Assembly (NCBI GenBank): GCA_018333395.1 | Contig: JAGXSQ010000021.1 | Coordinates: 1 to 45,945, forward strand | Reading direction: 5' to 3' | Length of the DNA: 45,945 nt | Source of the DNA: Dethiobacter sp. | Lineage (GTDB): Bacteria; Bacillota_D; Dethiobacteria; Dethiobacterales; Dethiobacteraceae | Shown here: positions 42,514-45,945 of the stretch, piece after piece | Layout of the letters: each line of letters opens with the position of its first letter | How positions within the stretch are numbered: position 1 is the stretch's first letter | Position numbers and translations under genes: made by a program | Notes under the pieces: model-generated | What the model was told of the DNA's origin: nothing | What the model saw: the letters and a program-made list of their open reading frames with translations, nothing else | Databases searched by the model: none

Positions 42514-43710
42514 TCAACTTACGGACTCCGAAATCCAGTCGAGGGTCTCGTAAGCCATGAATCCGTAATTATAGAAGGTCATACCCTTACAGTGCGGTTT
42601 CAAATAATCGACTTGGCTTTTCAAATCATCCAAAGAGCCTACCTGCGGCAATACGGCGCGCACGGCCGGTATCATATCTATACTCCGCGGCAACTTACTC
42701 AAAACCCCCACATATTCATCAACTTTTTGCCTGAATACTTGCAGATTGTTAAAATAGAAAGTCGGGTGCAGCTCAGCAGCGCAGCCAGCTATAACTTCTA
42801 AATTTGCCCCGCTCTGCCAGCTGACATTACGGGGGCCAAGTGGGTACAGAGGGCCAAAATCCAAAACAGCTACCTTTGCCAAGCTGTAAGAAGTTATACA
42901 TTGGCTAATGTCTTTTATCAGCGCACCCACCAGCTCTTCCCGTAGTTCCAGAAAAGATTTCATCTGGCCGCCTGCCGCGCTCTCTATTTCGCTCCAACTC
43001 ATCTTCGTTTTTGCGGCAAAAGGGTTGGCAAAACCATCTTCTAATTGGCGGCGCACGAATTTTTTAATGGCGTCAATATCGATCCCCGCCGCTTGGGCCT
43101 TTTGACAAAGGTGCGGGCTAAAGGAAAGGCTCAGGAAAAAGTCTTCCGCATCACTAATCGGCACACCGATCACTTCGTGATGATAACCGTGGCGAAAAGG
43201 CATAAATTCCATCGATTCAATCAAGATGCTATCAAATTCGTAGTTCTGAGAAAGGTCTGTGTACATATCTAGGAATAATTTTCGGACGTCCTCATTGGCC
43301 GGACAGAGAGAAGTATAATCAAGGTCGCCAAAAACATTTACCGCTGCTGTGTCCGGATAATTAAAACCGATAAAGCTATTGTGTAAGCCCAGCGACCAAG
43401 CCGTAAGTTTCATCCCCCGTCTAGCAGTTTCCTCCCTCAACTGTTTAAGGAAATCCCTAGACGTAAGTTTAGAAACAGGCGGCTTTATTTTACTTTTTTG
43501 ATACCAGGCCGGATCAGGCTCGAAATACAAAGCGCCAGGTTCAGGATAATACAGCTTACGCTTCGGGTTATGAGGCAGAAAAAACCGGCCCGTGTGATAA
43601 TTTACCGCCACATTAATCCCGCCAATATTGCTGCTCTGCAGCCGGTCAAGCACCCGGGGAATTCCTTCGTCTAGTAAGTCCCAGGGATAAATCCATACCG
43701 CGTGCTCCAC
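42514..43710 (-). CDS. Unknown protein, TIM-barrel (glycosidase-like) appearance
   Basis: I do not recognise this 398-residue protein with certainty. It begins HAVWIYPWDLLDEGIPRVLD and has INVAVNYHTGRFFLPHNPKR, RRGMKLTAWSLGLHNSFIG, LCPANEDVRKLFLDMYTDL and FDSILIESMEFMPFRHGYHH. The alternation of strands ending in acidic or polar residues with helices, and the EDVR...D, SILIE order, resemble TIM barrels of glycoside hydrolase-like proteins. No signal peptide is seen, so it is cytoplasmic. GGAGG precedes the GTG at 43710. It may act on the imported sugar-like solute. Confidence 0.6.
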   Translation of the reverse strand: MEHAVWIYPWDLLDEGIPRVLDRLQSSNIGGINVAVNYHTGRFFLPHNPKRKLYYPEPGALYFEPDPAWYQKSKIKPPVSKLTSRDFLKQLREETARRGMKLTAWSLGLHNSFIGFNYPDTAAVNVFGDLDYTSLCPANEDVRKLFLDMYTDLSQNYEFDSILIESMEFMPFRHGYHHEVIGVPISDAEDFFLSLSFSPHLCQKAQAAGIDIDAIKKFVRRQLEDGFANPFAAKTKMSWSEIESAAGGQMKSFLELREELVGALIKDISQCITSYSLAKVAVLDFGPLYPLGPRNVSWQSGANLEVIAGCAAELHPTFYFNNLQVFRQKVDEYVGVLSKLPRSIDMIPAVRAVLPQVGSLDDLKSQVDYLKPHCKGMTFYNYGFMAYETLDWISESVS

Positions 43711-43767
43711 GCTGTCGCCTCCTTCTAAACTTATGGACCTTACTTACCAAAAACAAGCGTCAACAGC

Positions 43768-44547
43768 TCACCGTTCCAAGTAATCAATGATGAACTCCTG
43801 CATTCTCTTTACCGCAGCATTAAAAAATAGCTCCCCTTTGTTCAGAGAGGCGGCTGAGGGCATGCCCACAACCCCGGTCTCAGTTACCTCCTTAAAGCTT
43901 CCTCCGGTAAATAAAATACCCGATTCAAGCAAGTCTGCCCGGTTATACTTGCCTTTCTTCATAACATTGTCGTAGATTCTATCAGTCTTAACCAGACCTG
44001 CTTCAATATAAAGCATCAAGGACGTTTCTAATTCACAAGCATGGTTAATCCCTCCCAGAGGTGAGTCTCTATGCCTGGCAATATCCTCGCTTATTAAATC
44101 CCAATAAGTAATTAACCCCACTTTGATCCCTAAATCATCGTACAGAGCCCTGCAGGCTACGGACAGGAACGGCACATTGCCTCCGTGGCCGTTAACCAGC
44201 AAAATTTTCCGAAAGCCTTCTTTGTAGGCCCGGCCGCAAAGGTCCGTCACCACCCGGACAAGAGTATCCCCCTTGATCGACATGAGCCCGGCAAACCCCT
44301 GATGGTGCTCAGAGTATCCAAACCAGATCGCGGGAGTGTACAAGGCCCTTATGGAGCCAGGCAAGGTTTCGATACTGCTCTTTACTATCTCAAAAACAAT
44401 CCGGCTATCCGTTTCCACAGGCAGGTGATAACCGTGCTGCTCTGTTGCCCCTACCGGTATAATCAACAACGAATTGCCCGTGTGGAGGTCCTTTATTTCA
44501 GGCCAAGACAGCCTGCCCATGTTTCTCGTCAAAGCTGAGTCCGTCAT
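43768..44547 (-). CDS. Creatininase-family amidohydrolase
   Basis: The 259-residue protein has the creatininase metal-binding pattern: IIPVGATEQHGYHLPVETD near residue 31, WFGYSEHHQGFAGLMSIKGD, LLVNGHGGNVPFLS near 115 and GGINHACELETSLMLY near 165. Members hydrolyse cyclic amides such as creatinine or formamidopyrimidines, or peptides (MftE). Here it is the second gene of the block. It could open a cyclic amide. The substrate is not readable from sequence. Confidence 0.93.
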   Translation of the reverse strand: MTDSALTRNMGRLSWPEIKDLHTGNSLLIIPVGATEQHGYHLPVETDSRIVFEIVKSSIETLPGSIRALYTPAIWFGYSEHHQGFAGLMSIKGDTLVRVVTDLCGRAYKEGFRKILLVNGHGGNVPFLSVACRALYDDLGIKVGLITYWDLISEDIARHRDSPLGGINHACELETSLMLYIEAGLVKTDRIYDNVMKKGKYNRADLLESGILFTGGSFKEVTETGVVGMPSAASLNKGELFFNAAVKRMQEFIIDYLER

Positions 44548-44623
44548 AACAAATACCTCTTTCCTAAGACGAAATCAAATCCGCCTCGTTGTGCAAACAT
44601 GCCACACTAAAGAGATAGCGTTC

Positions 44624-45298
44624 CTACAGCACTCCGTACTTATGGTAAACTTCCTTCAAAAGTTTACCATCCAACAGCTCTTTCCTGGTCACATTCTCTT
44701 TAGAAACTTTCTCGCGCGCCGCTTTAATGACATCTTCAGCAATTACTTTAGGAATGACGATAACCCCGTCAATATCCCCAAATATAAGGTCATTGGGCTC
44801 TACCTTGACCCCTCCGCATCTAATCGTACAATCATAATCAAAGATATAACTTCTGCCCTGGGAATCAAGGGGGCGGTACCCCACGGCAAACAGAGGAAAG
44901 CTCATCTTCCTGATTTTCCAAACATCCCTGGAAAGACCATCCACCACCGCCCCCCGCCCTCCCCGCATCAAGGCGGCAGTGGACAGCAGCTCACCCCAAA
45001 TGCCGCTAGCGGTGGACTCATTTGTGTCTATCACCACAACCTGCCCGACTTCCACACTATCTAAGGCCTCGATCTCTTTTTCATAAGGATTGGCGTAGAC
45101 TTCTTGAACATCAGCCGCCAGCAAAGTTTTTGCTCTTCCTATAACCACCGTATCATCACAAACCGGACGTATATTATGGCGCATAGCCTGCTCCCGATAA
45201 CCAAAACTATCCATAACGTCGCAGCAAACAGCTGTATACAATTCCTGCTTCATCAAGGCAAACAATTCCAGATCCCGCTCTATTGAACTCAGCATCAT
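44624..45298 (-). CDS. RraA/HMG-aldolase family protein
   Basis: The 224-residue protein has the RraA fold with DTNESTASGIWGELLSTAAL and RGGRGAVVDGLSRDVWKIRK, the GELL...A and GGxVxDGxxRD motifs of metal-dependent 4-hydroxy-4-methyl-2-oxoglutarate aldolases. It also has FGDIDGVIVIPKVIAEDVI near the end. Such enzymes release pyruvate from hydroxy-keto acids; RNase E inhibition is another, less likely role here. The start has three in-frame candidates (GTG 45301, ATG 45298, ATG 45295); I take 45298. It is the first gene of the long minus-strand block. Confidence 0.9.
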   Translation of the reverse strand: MMLSSIERDLELFALMKQELYTAVCCDVMDSFGYREQAMRHNIRPVCDDTVVIGRAKTLLAADVQEVYANPYEKEIEALDSVEVGQVVVIDTNESTASGIWGELLSTAALMRGGRGAVVDGLSRDVWKIRKMSFPLFAVGYRPLDSQGRSYIFDYDCTIRCGGVKVEPNDLIFGDIDGVIVIPKVIAEDVIKAAREKVSKENVTRKELLDGKLLKEVYHKYGVL

Positions 45299-45301
45299 CA
45301 C

Positions 45302-45467
45302 TTCACCTTCTATTCCTTAAAGTAAGCACAGAGCAACCCTGTTCCGTACTATGAAACTATGTTTCACATTCTTGCTAAAACCTCCTTATGAGTCACTACT
45401 TCGCTAAAGTCCGCAAAAGTCCTTCTTGTCGCACCAAAAAAAATTTATAATTTCAGTTCCTTGTGGC
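45302..45467 (-). promoter_or_regulatory. Upstream region of the catabolic block with an IclR-type palindrome
   Basis: At 45352-45366 the sequence TGAAACTATGTTTCA is a TGAAAC-N3-GTTTCA inverted repeat of the kind bound by IclR/KdgR-family regulators. The repeat is centred about 60 bases before the rraA-like start. A U-rich stretch (45436-45443 as A's on the plus strand) follows the hemL stop and may end that transcript. I see no promoter close to consensus. Confidence 0.55.
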
Positions 45468-45945
45468 TCAGGACGGGACAGCGGCGGCGGCGGCCAAAGC
45501 CTTGTCCGCCGCCTGGAGCGTCCGGCTGATATCCTCCTCGCTGTGGGCCAGGGACATAAAGCCGGCTTCAAACTGGGAAGGAGCAATGTAGACACCATTT
45601 TCCAGCAGCACCTGAAAGTAAGCGACAAAGCGCCGGATGTTGGCGGAGCAAGCCGTGGGGAAGTCGCAGACCTCCTCAGTGGTGAAATAAACGCAGGACA
45701 TGGAGCCGACGCGCTTCTGGCATATTTCTACCCCGTGTTTGGCAGCCAGAGCGGCAAGCCCCGCAGACAGCAGCGCCGATTTTTTCTCCAGCGCCGCGTA
45801 AACGCCGGGCTCCTTTAAAATCTTCAGCATTTCTATACCGGCGCTCATCGCGAGCGGGTTGCCGGAAAGCGTCCCGGCCTGGTAGACCGGCCCGGCCGGG
45901 GCGACCTGCTCCATGATTTCCCGCCGGCCGCCGTAAGCGCCTACC
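45468..45945 (-). CDS. hemL: Glutamate-1-semialdehyde 2,1-aminomutase, C-terminal part (cut by window edge)
   Basis: The frame is open from the right edge: [20 protein letters not shown] followed by [16 protein letters not shown] is diagnostic of HemL, and the C-terminus has [14 protein letters not shown] and [20 protein letters not shown]. HemL makes 5-aminolevulinate for tetrapyrroles with PLP. The PLP lysine lies outside the window. About 158 of some 430 residues are present. It ends at TGA (45468), just before the catabolic block's regulatory region. Confidence 0.95.
   Translation of the reverse strand, partial: VGAYGGRREIMEQVAPAGPVYQAGTLSGNPLAMSAGIEMLKILKEPGVYAALEKKSALLSAGLAALAAKHGVEICQKRVGSMSCVYFTTEEVCDFPTACSANIRRFVAYFQVLLENGVYIAPSQFEAGFMSLAHSEEDISRTLQAADKALAAAAAVPS

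Noticed and set aside
1..45945. CRISPR arrays, tRNA or rRNA genes, phage genes
   Set aside because: I looked for regular direct repeats, cloverleaf ends and phage structural genes on both strands by eye and saw none. A tRNAscan or CRISPR search could still find something missed.

Overview
The window reads as a chromosomal segment from an anaerobic Firmicute (Clostridia, probably a Peptococcaceae/Desulfotomaculum-like or thermophilic syntroph-like lineage). The evidence is a bacillithiol enzyme (BshC), T-box and lysine-riboswitch control, LL-diaminopimelate aminotransferase, an HdrA/MvhD/Flx-type electron-transfer cluster with EtfAB, a tungsten-type aldehyde:ferredoxin oxidoreductase (AOR), and Gram-positive promoters and ribosome binding sites. 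GTG and TTG starts are common. No species is claimed.

Region 1 (1-530) is insertion-sequence debris: the first codons of an IS3-type transposase running off the left edge, whose end lies inside a truncated IS1595-type transposase. Region 2 (530-5964, minus) holds bshC and the aromatic operon aroF-tyrA-aroA behind a canonical promoter and a T-box leader whose specifier is probably UAC (Tyr). Region 3 (5961-8701, minus) has single genes, each with a good sigma-A-type promoter: a DUF488 protein, a coiled-coil membrane protein, a Phd-antitoxin/Uma2-nuclease fusion, and a FmdB zinc ribbon.

Region 4 (8838-15123, minus) is a lysine operon: promoter, lysine riboswitch with terminators, lysA, dapF, dapL, asd (which appears to start at ATT) and lysC. 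Upstream lie an iron-sulfur flavoprotein-type FMN reductase and an RseC-family protein with their own promoter (16189-16217).

Region 5 (about 16480-25180, plus) is the only plus-strand block. A long leader with a duplicated stop/RBS segment precedes an HdrD-like double-CCG protein, etfB, etfA, hdrA, mvhD(flxD), flxC, flxB and flxA, closed by a strong bidirectional hairpin. It looks like one soluble electron-bifurcating or -confurcating complex joining NAD(P)H (FlxA), HdrA flavin, ferredoxin clusters and an Etf module.

Region 6 (25206-45301, minus) is about 20 kb of 21 co-directional genes with small gaps. In transcription order: RraA-like aldolase, creatininase-family amidohydrolase, unknown TIM-barrel-like protein, MBL hydrolase, Tat-exported lipoprotein solute-binding protein, two permeases, Gfo/Idh dehydrogenase, M81/MlrC protein, two non-identical ABC ATPases, RidA, IclR regulator, 4x[4Fe-4S] ferredoxin, AOR, MoaD-like protein, DapA-superfamily aldolase, tatC, tatA, moaA, MOSC protein and M20 amidohydrolase. 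I read it as an undescribed catabolic island that imports an unknown carbohydrate-like or amide/lactone-containing solute, splits it by aldolase chemistry and oxidises the aldehyde with AOR, passing electrons to ferredoxin. It also carries genes for pterin-cofactor synthesis and Tat export. A TGAAAC-N3-GTTTCA palindrome before the first gene suits the IclR regulator. The window ends inside hemL (45468-45945, minus).
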